Made by a program: the position numbers and the translations under genes. The notes below the pieces were generated by a model. The model saw nothing but the letters and a program-made list of their open reading frames with translations, did not search any database and was not told the origin of the DNA. This document shows positions 9,216-18,419 of a stretch of 61,104 nucleotides of DNA, piece after piece. The DNA is from Aggregatibacter actinomycetemcomitans (GTDB lineage: Bacteria; Pseudomonadota; Gammaproteobacteria; Enterobacterales; Pasteurellaceae), in NCBI RefSeq assembly GCF_003130205.1, contig NZ_NRDF01000012.1, positions 1-61,104 on the forward strand. Reading direction: 5' to 3'. Within the stretch, counting starts at the first letter, position 1, and each line of letters opens with the position of its first letter.

Positions 9216-9248
9216 TTGTCTTTTCCATTTGCACTATTATAATAGTTC
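9216..9248 (+). promoter_or_regulatory. mtr promoter with probable TrpR operator
   Basis: A -35-like TTGTCT (9216) and a -10 TATAAT (9238) are 16 bp apart. The -10 lies at the centre of a dyad, GCACTATTATAATAGTTC (9231..9248), whose inner 14 bp are a perfect palindrome and whose outline matches the TrpR operator (G-ACTA-T-A-TAGT-C). Repression of mtr by TrpR is established in E. coli; binding here is inferred. Confidence 0.6.
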
Positions 9249-9276
9249 AAATTTTTTTCATGAAAGGAACAGCATT

Positions 9277-10521
9277 ATGACGACAGCAAAACGCCCTTCA
9301 TTACTTGGCGGCGCGATGATCATCGCCGGCACGGCAATCGGTGCGGGAATGCTCGCCAATCCCACCTCCACCGCCGGCATTTGGTTTACCGGTTCCATCG
9401 TCATCTTAATTTACACCTGGTTCTGCATGACCACATCGGGCTTGATGATTTTAGAAGCCAACCTGCATTATCCCACCGGCGCCAGTTTCGACACCATCGT
9501 CACCGATTTATTGGGCAAAGGCTGGAATGTCATTAACGGTTTGTCCGTAGCGTTCGTGCTGTATATTTTAACGTATGCCTACGTCACCTCCGGCGGTAGC
9601 ATTACGGAAAGTTTCCTCAATCAATTGGGCGAAAACGTGGAAGTGGGACGTAGCGCAGGCTCGCTGATTTTCTGTCTTGTTTTGGCGGCGTTTGTATGGT
9701 TCTCCACAAAAGCCGTTGATCGCTTCAGTACCGTGCTTATCGCCGGCATGGTGATTTCTTTTTTCCTGTCCACTGCGGGATTATTAGGCTCCGTGAAAAC
9801 GGACGTTTTATTTAACACCGTGGCACAAGGCGAACAGCAATATTTACCTTATATTTTGACCGCACTTCCCGTGTGTTTGGTGTCTTTCGGCTTCCACGGT
9901 AATGTGCCGAGCTTGGTGAAATATTACGATCGTGACGCTTATCGCGTGGTGAAATCCATTTTCCTCGGTACCGGCTTGGGGCTTGTCATTTACATTTTGT
10001 GGCAACTTGCCATTCAAGGTAACTTACCGCGTGCCGAGTTCGCCCCGATCATCGCCAAGGGCGGCGACGTTGCGGCATTATTGGAAGCGTTGAGCAAGTA
10101 CATTCAAACGGATTACATCGGCATTATTCTGAATTTCTTCGCTTACATGGCAATCGCCAGCTCTTTCCTCGGCGTCACCTTAGGCTTGTTCGATTACATC
10201 GCCGACTTATGCAAATTCGACGACAGCCGCTTGGGGCGCACCAAAACCACTTTGGTGACGTTCTTACCGCCTTTATTGCTTAGCCTGCAATTTCCTTTCG
10301 GTTTCGTGATCGCCATCGGTTACGCCGGTTTGGCTGCCACCATTTGGGCGGCAATTGTACCCGCGTTATTGGCAAAAGCCAGCCGCAAAAAATTCTCGAA
10401 CGCGACATATCGCGTGCGCGGCGGTAACTTCATGATTTATTTCGTGATCCTGTTCGGGTTATTGAATATCTTCGTGCAAGTGGCATTGCAATTAGGCTGG
10501 ATCGCGAATTTTAAAGGATAA
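9277..10521 (+). CDS. mtr: Tryptophan-specific permease
   Basis: Inner-membrane proton symporter of the HAAAP (ArAAP) family that imports tryptophan. The 414-aa protein is close along its length to E. coli Mtr, including SLLGGAMIIAGTAIGAGM, MILEANLHYPTGASFDTI, LLGKGWNVINGLSVAFVLYI and GYAGLAATIWAAIVPALLA, with about eleven hydrophobic segments. I start at 9277 after AAAGGAAC; an in-frame Met at 9193 lies upstream of the promoter. TyrP is the other family member possible, but the sequence fits Mtr better. Confidence 0.92.
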   Translation: MTTAKRPSLLGGAMIIAGTAIGAGMLANPTSTAGIWFTGSIVILIYTWFCMTTSGLMILEANLHYPTGASFDTIVTDLLGKGWNVINGLSVAFVLYILTYAYVTSGGSITESFLNQLGENVEVGRSAGSLIFCLVLAAFVWFSTKAVDRFSTVLIAGMVISFFLSTAGLLGSVKTDVLFNTVAQGEQQYLPYILTALPVCLVSFGFHGNVPSLVKYYDRDAYRVVKSIFLGTGLGLVIYILWQLAIQGNLPRAEFAPIIAKGGDVAALLEALSKYIQTDYIGIILNFFAYMAIASSFLGVTLGLFDYIADLCKFDDSRLGRTKTTLVTFLPPLLLSLQFPFGFVIAIGYAGLAATIWAAIVPALLAKASRKKFSNATYRVRGGNFMIYFVILFGLLNIFVQVALQLGWIANFKG

Positions 10522-10823
10522 TATGTCGGGAAAGCAAAGCGTGTATGATAGAGCGTTTCTTTCGTGTTTTATCAAAAACTGCAGGGTTAACCCCTGTAGT
10601 CTGAATGAAATTACCGTTATCGGGCGATATATCGGGCAGGCACTGAGATTTAGGCTACGGTTGTGGTGAGCATCTTAAACTGTATTTGGAACAGAGGGAA
10701 CTAAACAATTTGAGTCTGTGCAGTACAGAGCTCAGTATTTAAAAATCTATTTCTCTGTCCAAGTTAAGGGAAGGCACTTTTGAGACGAAAGTGCGGTTAT
10801 TTTTGCAGCGTTTTGGAGGTTAA
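10522..10823. other. Intergenic region, no gene seen
   Basis: About 300 bp after mtr. It contains an imperfect hairpin CTGCAGGG-TTA-ACCCCTGTAG near 10579 without a T run and an uptake signal near 10789 just before the next gene. I see no coding frame. Confidence 0.4.
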
Positions 10824-11057
10824 ATGTTATCGAAAGCACGTTTAGAGCAAATCACCGAAATGGAAGCCTTAGAACGTTATTATTTTGACGGCGATTGGCG
10901 CGCGGATTATGAAGCCCATGAGCGTGGCGATGTTCCGAAAGAGTTGCCTTGCGGCGTATTGGGCGAAGATCCGATTTTTGATGCGAGTGTGACACAACGG
11001 GATTTGGCGGTACGGTGGCTGAAATTAATCAGTCGGATTTTAGACAACAATAAGTAA
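10824..11057 (+). CDS. Short DUF4298-like protein
   Basis: 77-aa acidic protein. The opening LSKARLEQITEMEAL and the segment YYFDGDWRADYEAHERGDVP followed by GVLGEDPIFD resemble the DUF4298 family as I remember it. Those proteins usually have a helical stretch of about 25-30 residues between these two blocks, which is absent here, so this may be an internally deleted member. GGAGG lies just upstream of the ATG. Function unknown; it stands alone between mtr and the receptor remnant. Confidence 0.6.
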   Translation: MLSKARLEQITEMEALERYYFDGDWRADYEAHERGDVPKELPCGVLGEDPIFDASVTQRDLAVRWLKLISRILDNNK

Positions 11058-11229
11058 TTTGTTAAAAAACACTGTGCTCATTTTCAATTTACTATGAATG
11101 AGTACATTTGTTTTGTCCCCAAAGTTTATGTTTTTTAGAGAAGTTAACTGCTTATGCAGTAATTAATACGTCTGGACCGTTCTATAGTACATTGTTGTTA
11201 GTGTGGTTGGGCTTATAGACATTGTTTTC

Positions 11230-11459
11230 AGTTAGCATTCCGGAATTCTCCGTTTTGCTGATTTATTCGGCTTTTATAAGGTAACGAATGATATTACGTT
11301 AAGCGCGGGCATGTATTAACCCCTTGATAAAAGGTATCACACTTGGGTGCTTTATATGGTAATAGCACAATAAACAACATTGATAGAGACGGATTAGTGC
11401 TTGAACGCTTTTACGCCCTGGGTCGTAATTATTCTGCCTCCATCGAAATCCGCTTCTAA
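11230..11459 (+). pseudogene. C-terminal remnant of a TonB-dependent receptor
   Basis: The three frames together spell the end of a TonB-dependent outer-membrane receptor: SIPEFSV, then ADLFGFYKVTNDITLSAGMY, a stop, PLDKRYHTW, then after a shift GNSTINNIDRDG, LERFYALGRNYSASIEIRF and a stop at 11457. The final aromatic residue and the LERFYALGRNYS block are typical of the last beta strands of heme or siderophore receptors. At least two frameshifts and one stop interrupt it, and the upstream part of the gene is gone (11058..11229 shows nothing I can place). Confidence 0.8.
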
Positions 11460-11486
11460 CCGAGGCTGAAATTCATCGTAAAAAAC

Positions 11487-11522
11487 GACCGCACTTTGAG
11501 GGGGCTCCTTCAAAGTGCGGTC
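11487..11522. terminator. Uptake-signal hairpin between receptor remnant and aphA
   Basis: GACCGCACTTTGA and TCAAAGTGCGGTC form a 13-bp perfect stem around a 10-nt loop; AACTTTTT follows on the plus strand. Two inverted uptake signals form the arms. It can end transcription from both sides, including aphA on the minus strand. Confidence 0.8.
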
Positions 11523-11545
11523 AACTTTTTATGTGTTTTTAAAAA

Positions 11546-12253
11546 CTAGTAGCTTGAGTTAATTAACACTTCTTCGCCGTAGCCGCCGAGGGTTGGCATC
11601 GGTTGGTATGTGGAGTTGGCGGCGCGCATGAGGCGGATGCCGCGAACACCGGCTTCTTTGGCGGCAAGAATGTCATCGTCGCTGTCGCCATAGTGAATGG
11701 TGACTTTGTGTTCGATAATGCCCGGAGTTTTGTTGTATTTGGTGGTGCGATCACGTCCGCCCATGAATTCTACCGGGTGCATATTCTTAATGTTAAAGGC
11801 TTTTTGTAACACCGGGGTCACGCCGTCTTTGTCCCCGGCGGTACGGCCGGTGATGAAATAAATTTGGTCGCCGCGCTCTTGGTGCATATTGATTAAATCC
11901 ACCGCAATTTGTTTTGGAATGGAATATTGGTCACAACCGGCGTTTACTTCGTTCCAGAAATCCTGATTTTTCAAATAATCCTGTTTACCCGGTGAGTATT
12001 TTTGTTGTCCGTGATAAAAACACGGGCTGCTGAATAATACGGTGTCGTCAATATCAAAGCTTACATTCATCGGTACTTTGCCTTCCAATTCTTTTTTCAA
12101 TTGGTCAACGGAAATCCAGTGAATCGGTTGTTCTACCAACATTTCTCGGGCGTTGGTGCCTTGGTGGGTATAGGGTTCACTTTTTGCCGCCATTGCCGGA
12201 AGGGTTGCGGCTGTTAGCATGGCGATGAGGGATAATTTAACGAGGTTTTTCAT
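11546..12253 (-). CDS. aphA: Class B acid phosphatase
   Basis: Periplasmic nonspecific phosphatase/phosphotransferase of the class B (AphA) group, a HAD-fold enzyme that dephosphorylates nucleotides and other organic phosphates. The 235-aa protein has an N-terminal signal peptide ending near LPAMAA, the nucleophile motif FDIDDTVLFSS (Asp67 and Asp69), FITGRTAGD, and GDSDDDILAAKEAG. Length is normal. Upstream are a CRP-like site and a PurR-like palindrome; release of nucleosides from nucleotides would fit either control. Confidence 0.95.
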   Translation of the reverse strand: MKNLVKLSLIAMLTAATLPAMAAKSEPYTHQGTNAREMLVEQPIHWISVDQLKKELEGKVPMNVSFDIDDTVLFSSPCFYHGQQKYSPGKQDYLKNQDFWNEVNAGCDQYSIPKQIAVDLINMHQERGDQIYFITGRTAGDKDGVTPVLQKAFNIKNMHPVEFMGGRDRTTKYNKTPGIIEHKVTIHYGDSDDDILAAKEAGVRGIRLMRAANSTYQPMPTLGGYGEEVLINSSY

Positions 12254-12320
12254 GGTAACTCCTGAGTGCGTTGTTAATTGACGGTAGTTATCGTACCTGT
12301 TCTATTCCATTGTGCAATTT

Positions 12321-12336
12321 AAGCAATCGTTTGCTA
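12321..12336. promoter_or_regulatory. PurR-like operator upstream of aphA
   Basis: AAGCAATCGTTTGCTA shares the GCAA-N-CGTTTGC core with the site at 2879 in front of manX. It lies about 70 bp upstream of the aphA start. Confidence 0.4.
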
Positions 12337-12344
12337 TGTAAAAT

Positions 12345-12360
12345 TCTGATCATGGTCACA
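12345..12360. promoter_or_regulatory. CRP-like site upstream of aphA
   Basis: TCTGA-TCATGG-TCACA matches nine of the ten conserved half-site bases of TGTGA-N6-TCACA. It is about 92-107 bp upstream of the aphA start. The hslV gene starts on the other side. Confidence 0.5.
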
Positions 12361-12467
12361 CTTTGTCGGGATAATTGGCGGAGAAATAATCAGTGATCTT
12401 TTCTCTTGAATTCTGTGAATTCACCACAATATAGCCCACATCTTTTCTTGGTAAAAAAGGACAAATG

Positions 12468-12995
12468 ATGACAACGATTGTAAGTGTACGTCGCAACGGT
12501 AAAGTGGTTGTCGGCGGGGATGGACAGGTTTCTCTGGGCAATACGGTGATGAAGGGTAACGCGCGCAAGGTGCGTCGTTTGTATAACGGTAAAGTGTTGG
12601 CGGGATTTGCCGGCGGCACGGCGGATGCCTTTACGCTATTTGAATTATTTGAACGTAAACTGGAAATGCATCAAGGGCACTTGCTGAAAAGTGCGGTGGA
12701 ATTGGCGAAAGATTGGCGCACCGACCGCGCATTGCGGAAGTTGGAAGCCATGCTGATTGTGGCAGATGAAAAAGAAAGTCTGATTATCACCGGTATCGGC
12801 GATGTGGTGCAACCGGAAGAAGATCAGATTCTTGCCATTGGTTCCGGCGGTAACTACGCTTTATCCGCCGCTCGTGCGTTGGTGGAAAACACCGATTTAT
12901 CTGCCCGTGAAATTGTTGAGAAATCATTGAAAATTGCCGGTGAGATTTGCGTGTTCACCAACACTAATTTCACCATTGAAGAATTACCGAATTAA
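12468..12995 (+). CDS. hslV: HslV, peptidase of the HslUV protease
   Basis: Proteolytic core of the two-component HslUV (ClpQY) protease. After removal of the initiator Met the catalytic Thr1 is exposed ([19 protein letters not shown]). I start at 12468, the second of two adjacent ATG codons, because the catalytic Thr must follow the Met directly. 175 aa, normal. hslU follows 20 bp later in the same operon, which is the standard arrangement. Confidence 0.97.
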   Translation: MTTIVSVRRNGKVVVGGDGQVSLGNTVMKGNARKVRRLYNGKVLAGFAGGTADAFTLFELFERKLEMHQGHLLKSAVELAKDWRTDRALRKLEAMLIVADEKESLIITGIGDVVQPEEDQILAIGSGGNYALSAARALVENTDLSAREIVEKSLKIAGEICVFTNTNFTIEELPN

Positions 12996-13015
12996 GAAAT
13001 CATAAGGAATAAACT

Positions 13016-14347
13016 ATGTCTGAGATGACTCCGCGCGAAATAGTATCAGAATTAGATCAACATATTATCGGGCAAAGTGAAGCGAAAAGAGCGGTGGCAA
13101 TTGCATTGCGCAATCGCTGGCGCAGAATGCAGTTGCAGGAGCCGATGCGTTATGAAGTGACACCGAAAAATATTTTAATGATTGGTCCGACCGGGGTGGG
13201 AAAAACCGAAATCGCCCGTCGCTTGGCAAAGTTAGCCAATGCACCGTTCATTAAAGTGGAAGCCACCAAATTTACCGAAGTAGGCTATGTGGGGAAAGAA
13301 GTGGATTCCATTATCCGCGACTTAACCGACAGCGCTATGAAACTGGTGCGTCAGACGGAAATTGAAAAAAATCGCGTGAAAGCGGAAGAAGCGGCGGAAG
13401 AACGTATTTTAGACGCCTTATTGCCGGCGGCGAAAAACCAATGGGGCGAAATGGAAAACCGCGATGTACAAAACAATACCCGTCAGATTTTCCGTAAGAA
13501 ATTACGTGAAGGTGAGCTTGATGATAAAGAAGTGGAGATTGATGTCGCCGGTGTGCCGATGGGCGTGGAAATTATGGCACCTCCGGGCATGGAAGACATG
13601 ACCAGCCAGCTGCAATCCATGTTCCAGAATCTGTCCAGCGGGCAAACCAAAAAGCGCAAAATGAAAATTAAGGATGCGTTAAAAACTTTAGTTGATGACG
13701 AGGCGGCGAAATTGGTGAATCCGGAAGAGCTGAAACAAAAAGCTATTGATGCGGTGGAACAAAACGGTATCGTGTTTATTGATGAAATTGATAAAATCTG
13801 TAAAAAAGGCGAATATAGCGGGGCGGATGTGTCCCGTGAAGGTGTGCAGCGCGACTTGCTACCACTGGTGGAAGGTTCTATCGTTAACACCAAGCACGGC
13901 ATGGTGAAAACCGATCATATTCTGTTTATTGCCTCCGGCGCATTCCAAGTGGCGCGCCCGTCCGATTTGATCCCGGAATTACAGGGGCGTTTGCCGATTC
14001 GCGTGGAATTGTCGGCACTCACCGCCGGTGATTTTGAGCGCATTCTAGCCGAACCGAATGCCTCTTTAACGGAGCAATACAAAGCCTTGATGGCGACGGA
14101 AGGCGTGAACATTGAATTCACCCAAGATGCCATTAAGAAAATTGCCGAGGCGGCATTCCGCGTGAATGAGAAAACCGAGAATATCGGCGCCCGCCGGCTG
14201 CATACGGTGATGGAACGTTTGATGGATAAAATTTCCTTCAACGCCAGCGATATGGACGGACAAACTGTCAGCATTGACGCGGCGTATGTCAGCGAAGCGC
14301 TCGGCGATGTCATCGAGAACGAAGATTTAAGCCGCTTTATTCTTTAA
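13016..14347 (+). CDS. hslU: HslU, ATPase of the HslUV protease
   Basis: AAA+ unfoldase that feeds substrates to HslV. The 443-aa protein has Walker [10 protein letters not shown] (57-65), Walker [10 protein letters not shown] (about 253), the GYVGKE pore motif, and the C-terminal tail EDLSRFIL that docks into HslV. It includes the I domain between about 110 and 240. Confidence 0.98.
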   Translation: MSEMTPREIVSELDQHIIGQSEAKRAVAIALRNRWRRMQLQEPMRYEVTPKNILMIGPTGVGKTEIARRLAKLANAPFIKVEATKFTEVGYVGKEVDSIIRDLTDSAMKLVRQTEIEKNRVKAEEAAEERILDALLPAAKNQWGEMENRDVQNNTRQIFRKKLREGELDDKEVEIDVAGVPMGVEIMAPPGMEDMTSQLQSMFQNLSSGQTKKRKMKIKDALKTLVDDEAAKLVNPEELKQKAIDAVEQNGIVFIDEIDKICKKGEYSGADVSREGVQRDLLPLVEGSIVNTKHGMVKTDHILFIASGAFQVARPSDLIPELQGRLPIRVELSALTAGDFERILAEPNASLTEQYKALMATEGVNIEFTQDAIKKIAEAAFRVNEKTENIGARRLHTVMERLMDKISFNASDMDGQTVSIDAAYVSEALGDVIENEDLSRFIL

Positions 14348-14412
14348 TCTTTCTCTTTTGATTTTAGGCATGATAGTTGTATCATGCCTTTTGTTTATAG
14401 ATGGAGAGATTC

Positions 14413-15996
14413 ATGAAAAAAATAACTTTAATTCTGACCGCACTTTTCACTGCCTTGCCAAGCTGGGCGAATATGCAAAACAACGAATTGGATTACGCCA
14501 GCACGAAAGATATTCGTGATATTAATCCGCATTTGTATAGCGGTGAAATGGCGGCGCAGAATATGGTGTTTGAGCCCTTGGTGCTGAATACGGAATTCGG
14601 TCCGCAGCCGTATTTGGCGGAAAGTTGGAGTATCTCGCCGGATGGCAAAACCTATATTTTCAAATTACGCAAAGATGTCAAATTCAGCGACGGCGAACCA
14701 TTCAATGCGCAGGCGGTGAAGCTGAACATCGATGCCGTGCTGGATAATTATACCCGTCATGCATGGTTGGAGCTGGTGCAACAAATCGACAGCGTGCGCG
14801 TTATTGACGATTACACCATTGAACTGAAACTCAAAAACGCCTATTACCCGACCCTCACCGAACTGAGCTTAACCCGCCCGTTTCGTTTTATTTCACCGAA
14901 ATCCTTCATTGACGGCAAAACCAAAGATGGCGTGAAAGAATACGCCGGCACCGGTCCTTGGATGTTGGTGGCGCATGAAGAAAATCAATACGCCCGTTTC
15001 ACCGTAAACCCGCATTATTGGGGCCAAAAGCCGCAATTAAATGCTGTAGTGTGGAATGTCATATCTGATCGTCAAGCCATGTTAGCGGCATTGGAAAACG
15101 GCGATATTCAGTTAATTTTCGGTTCCGACGGCGACATGGTTAACATGGATGCCTTTGATAAGCTGAAATCCTCTAAAACGCTTTCCACTCTGTTAAGCGA
15201 ACCCACCGCCACCCGTTTCATCATACTAAACAGCGGACGGGAAATTACCGGCGAATTGCCGATGCGTGAAGCGTTGGAACACGCCGTCAACAAGCAAGGT
15301 ATTGCGCAAACGGTGTTTGCCAATTCGGAAAGTGTGGCGCAAACGCTGATGTCAAAAAATGTCCCTTACAGTGATGTGGAAGTGAAAACCTTCGATTACG
15401 ATATAGCTAAAGCCCGCCAACTATTGGATTTTGCAGGCTGGAAATTGCCGGCAGGGAAATCCGTGCGAGAAAAGCAAGATAAGGTCTTGTCATTGTTGTT
15501 TTCTTATAACGCCGATAATGCGGCGGAAAAAGAAATTGCCGAACTTATCCAGACGGATTTAAAAAACATCGGTGTGGATTTACGCATTGTTGGCGAAGAA
15601 AAAACGGCATATCTGGAACGGCAAAAAACCGGCGACTTTGATGTGCAATATTCCCTTTCCTGGGGCAAGCCTTATGAACCCGCGTCTTACATTTCTTCTT
15701 TCCGCAGCCCCGCCCATGCCGATTATCAGGCACAAAAAGGGCTGAAAAACAAACCGGAAATAAACCTAATTATCGGCGAATTATTGATCACGCCCGATGA
15801 AACGCTACGCAAGAAACTTTATGTGAATTTATGGAGAACGCTGGCGGATCAAGCGGTCTATCTGCCGTTGACTTATGCCCGCACCAAAGCAGTGTTCGCC
15901 AATGAATTAAAAGGCGTGGGGTTTAATCAGTCGCAATATGAAATCCCTTTTGAGCGAATGTATTTTTCGTCCGCACAAGCCCCCGTGACCAAATAA
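14413..15996 (+). CDS. nikA: NikA-like nickel/peptide ABC transporter binding protein
   Basis: Periplasmic substrate-binding protein of the SBP type 5 family (nickel, dipeptide, oligopeptide). About 527 aa with a signal peptide (LTALFTALPSWA) and the family pattern LAESWSISPDGKTYIFKLRKDVKFSDGEPF. The sequence resembles NikA more than DppA or OppA (TKDIRDINPHLY, YFSSAQAPV end). I start at 14413 after GGAGAG. The permease and ATPase genes nikBCDE are not nearby: hslU precedes and mlaA follows. It must use a transporter encoded elsewhere, or its ligand is something else. Confidence 0.78.
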   Translation: MKKITLILTALFTALPSWANMQNNELDYASTKDIRDINPHLYSGEMAAQNMVFEPLVLNTEFGPQPYLAESWSISPDGKTYIFKLRKDVKFSDGEPFNAQAVKLNIDAVLDNYTRHAWLELVQQIDSVRVIDDYTIELKLKNAYYPTLTELSLTRPFRFISPKSFIDGKTKDGVKEYAGTGPWMLVAHEENQYARFTVNPHYWGQKPQLNAVVWNVISDRQAMLAALENGDIQLIFGSDGDMVNMDAFDKLKSSKTLSTLLSEPTATRFIILNSGREITGELPMREALEHAVNKQGIAQTVFANSESVAQTLMSKNVPYSDVEVKTFDYDIAKARQLLDFAGWKLPAGKSVREKQDKVLSLLFSYNADNAAEKEIAELIQTDLKNIGVDLRIVGEEKTAYLERQKTGDFDVQYSLSWGKPYEPASYISSFRSPAHADYQAQKGLKNKPEINLIIGELLITPDETLRKKLYVNLWRTLADQAVYLPLTYARTKAVFANELKGVGFNQSQYEIPFERMYFSSAQAPVTK

Positions 15997-16094
15997 TCGG
16001 GCGGCATAAAGTGCGGTCTGTTTTCCAAAAATTTTTGTAGTTAACAGGCAAGTTGTTTACAATGAAGCCATTTTTAATTAAACAGAGTGTCATT

Positions 16095-16838
16095 ATGAAA
16101 ACACAGAAACTTTTAGCCGCCTTATTGCTCGGTTCCGTCGTGCTGGCCGGCTGTTCATCCACCATCGATCCGGAAACCGGTGAACGCAAAGATGCGTTAG
16201 AAGGGTTTAACCGTAAAATGTGGGATTTCAACTATAATGTTGCCGATCCCTATGTGTTAAAGCCACTTGCCAAAGGCTGGAAAGAATATGTGCCAAGCCC
16301 GGTGCGCACCGGTGTGATTAATGTAGCGGATAATCTGGATGAACCGGCAAGTTTCGCCAACCGTTTGGTGCAGGGTGAATTCAAGCAAGCGCTGATTCAC
16401 TTCAACCGTTTCTGGATTAATACGATTTTTGGTTTGGGCGGTTTAATTGACGTGGCAAGTTATAGCGATCCGCTGAAAAAACAAGGCGATAACCGTTTCG
16501 GCGATACCTTGGGCAGCTACGGCGTCGGCACCGGACCTTATGTGATGTTACCGTTATACGGACCGGCAACGCCACGCCAAGACATCGGCAACCTGGCGGA
16601 TACCACTTACCCGATGCTTTCCCTGCTTGGTCCTTGGGGCTTTTTAAAAGCGGGTCTGCAAAGTATTGATACACGTGCTAAACTGATAGACAAAGAAGCC
16701 TTATTGGATCAGGCACAAGATCCGTATGTCGCTTTTCGTGAGGCTTATTTCCAAAATTTAGACCAACGTATTAATGAGAGCAAAGGAAAACAAGCAGATT
16801 CAGAGTTATCACAAGATATACTCAATCAAATCAATTAA
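16095..16838 (+). CDS. mlaA: MlaA outer-membrane lipid asymmetry lipoprotein
   Basis: Outer-membrane lipoprotein (VacJ) of the Mla pathway that removes misplaced phospholipids from the outer leaflet. 247 aa with a lipobox LAGC (Cys20), then DALEGFNRKMWDFNYNV and the donut-forming segment IGNLADTTYPM. I start at 16095 because this Met begins the signal peptide; an in-frame Met at 16053 is upstream. The rest of the Mla system is not in the window. Confidence 0.95.
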   Translation: MKTQKLLAALLLGSVVLAGCSSTIDPETGERKDALEGFNRKMWDFNYNVADPYVLKPLAKGWKEYVPSPVRTGVINVADNLDEPASFANRLVQGEFKQALIHFNRFWINTIFGLGGLIDVASYSDPLKKQGDNRFGDTLGSYGVGTGPYVMLPLYGPATPRQDIGNLADTTYPMLSLLGPWGFLKAGLQSIDTRAKLIDKEALLDQAQDPYVAFREAYFQNLDQRINESKGKQADSELSQDILNQIN

Positions 16839-16855
16839 TAAATGGGAGAATGATT

Positions 16856-17350
16856 ATGGAAATGTCAACTACTCAACGTTTGATTTTAGCTAATCAATAT
16901 AAGTTAATGAGCCTACTCGATTGTGATAATGCCGCTAAATATCAACGTTTGGAAACCATTGTAAAAGGTGGCTTTGCTTTAGAATTACACACTTTGGAAA
17001 ATGATTTCACCAACATTTCGGAACGCGAATGTCAAACGGTGTTAGATACTTTGGAAATGTATAAAGCACTTCAAATTTCTTACAACAATTTAGAGAACAA
17101 ATCCGAATTAAGCGAACATCGTTTACAGTTCGTCGGTTATTGTGCCATTCGTGAGAAGAAATACCTAAGCTACCTGCGTTTCATCACCGGCGTAGAAGGG
17201 AAATATCAGGAATTTATGCGTTGCGAACACGGCTGCGATTCTCAAACCCCTATGTGGGACAAATATTCCCGTATGCTCGAAGTCTGGCGCGCTTGTCCGC
17301 ATGAATATCATTTAAGCATGGTGGAAATTCAAAATATTCTGAATGCTTAA
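16856..17350 (+). CDS. yfbU: YfbU-family protein
   Basis: Cytoplasmic protein of the YfbU (UPF0304) family, function not established. The 164-aa protein follows E. coli YfbU closely: MEMSTTQRLILANQYKLM at the start, VLDTLEMYKAL, GYCAIREKKYLSYLRFI, and TPMWDKYSRMLEVW near the end. Start 16856 has GGGAGA six bases upstream; the Met at 16850 would be too close to it. It follows mlaA by 17 bp, so may be cotranscribed. Confidence 0.93.
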   Translation: MEMSTTQRLILANQYKLMSLLDCDNAAKYQRLETIVKGGFALELHTLENDFTNISERECQTVLDTLEMYKALQISYNNLENKSELSEHRLQFVGYCAIREKKYLSYLRFITGVEGKYQEFMRCEHGCDSQTPMWDKYSRMLEVWRACPHEYHLSMVEIQNILNA

Positions 17351-17377
17351 ATCAGGTTAAAAAACACCGAAAAAATT

Positions 17378-17407
17378 AACCGCACTTTACCCTCATAAAG
17401 TGCGGTT
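17378..17407. terminator. Uptake-signal hairpin terminator between yfbU and gpmA
   Basis: AACCGCACTTTA and TAAAGTGCGGTT pair perfectly around a 6-nt loop, followed by GTTTTTAT on the plus strand and preceded by an A run. It serves convergent yfbU and gpmA. Confidence 0.85.
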
Positions 17408-17432
17408 GTTTTTATGGCGAATTTATATCTGA

Positions 17433-18116
17433 TTACAAATAGAATTTCTCAACCACTTTCAGATTATCGTCTAATTTGTAAACCAGCGGCTGACCGGTCG
17501 GGATTTCTAAATCCATAATGTCCGCGTCGGAAATGCCTTCAATGTGTTTTGCCAATGCACGTAAAGAGTTACCGTGAGCAACCACTAAAACGCGCTTACC
17601 GCTTAAGAGGGCAGGGGCGATTTGGTCATCCCAGAATGGAAGCACGCGCGCTAACGTGACTTTCAGGTTTTCGCCGTCCGGAATCACATCATCCGGTAAA
17701 TGTGCGTAGCGACGGTCATTGTGAGCGGAATTCGGATCTTTCGGATCAAGTAATGGTGGTAATGTGTCGTAAGAACGGCGCCAGATGTGAACTTGTTCGT
17801 CACCGTATTTTTCGGCGGTGGCTTTTTTGTCCAAGCCTTGCAATTCACCGTAATGACGTTCGTTTAAGCGCCAGTTTTTCACTTGCGGGATCCATAATTG
17901 GTGGGATTCTTCCAAGACGATGTTACAGGTTTTGATGGCGCGGGTCAGAACGGAAGTGAAGGCGATGTCGAATTCGAAACCGGCGTCTGATAATTTTTTG
18001 CCTGCCGTTTTGGCCTCTTCCACACCGCGTTCGGTTAAATTCACATCACGCCAACCGGTAAATAAGTTTTTTGCATTCCATTCACTGAAGCCGTGACGAA
18101 TAAAAACTAATTCCAT
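17433..18116 (-). CDS. gpmA: 2,3-bisphosphoglycerate-dependent phosphoglycerate mutase
   Basis: Glycolytic enzyme interconverting 3- and 2-phosphoglycerate through a phosphohistidine. The 227-aa protein has the RHG motif with catalytic His8 ([10 protein letters not shown]), the [11 protein letters not shown] substrate loop, and [10 protein letters not shown] with the second active His. Length is normal. Confidence 0.97.
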   Translation of the reverse strand: MELVFIRHGFSEWNAKNLFTGWRDVNLTERGVEEAKTAGKKLSDAGFEFDIAFTSVLTRAIKTCNIVLEESHQLWIPQVKNWRLNERHYGELQGLDKKATAEKYGDEQVHIWRRSYDTLPPLLDPKDPNSAHNDRRYAHLPDDVIPDGENLKVTLARVLPFWDDQIAPALLSGKRVLVVAHGNSLRALAKHIEGISDADIMDLEIPTGQPLVYKLDDNLKVVEKFYL

Positions 18117-18307
18117 AATAAGTCTCCTAAGATTAATTGAAAAAACTGCGTCATTTATAGCAAAAAAACGTTTTTTTTGAAAGGAAAACGCCGAAAAATT
18201 TTACCGCACTTTAGGCGTCAAAAGCGTGATCAATTTGATTTTTTATCGGATTTTGACGTAATAAAATTTGTATTAAAATCATGTAATCGATTGCCTCACT
18301 TTGAATT

Positions 18308-18323
18308 TGTGAAATAGATCAAA
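18308..18323. promoter_or_regulatory. CRP-like site in the gpmA-phosphohexomutase intergenic region
   Basis: TGTGA-AATAGA-TCAAA matches the CRP pattern at nine of ten half-site bases. It is about 100 bp upstream of the phosphohexomutase start and about 190 bp from gpmA, within the 300-bp region 18117..18419, which also holds an uptake signal (about 18205) and no other gene. Confidence 0.45.
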
Positions 18324-18419
18324 GTGTCGCAAATTAATCGGAAATAATCATTTTACTTTTAGTGGTTTTTCGATAGGCTAGGGGAAGATTTGTACATTGA
18401 CTTTAAGGAAGGAGACAGT

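Noticed and set aside
10575-10600. Terminator after mtr
   Set aside because: The CTGCAGGG/CCCCTGTAG hairpin lacks a T run and is about 60 bp from the stop, so the support is too weak.
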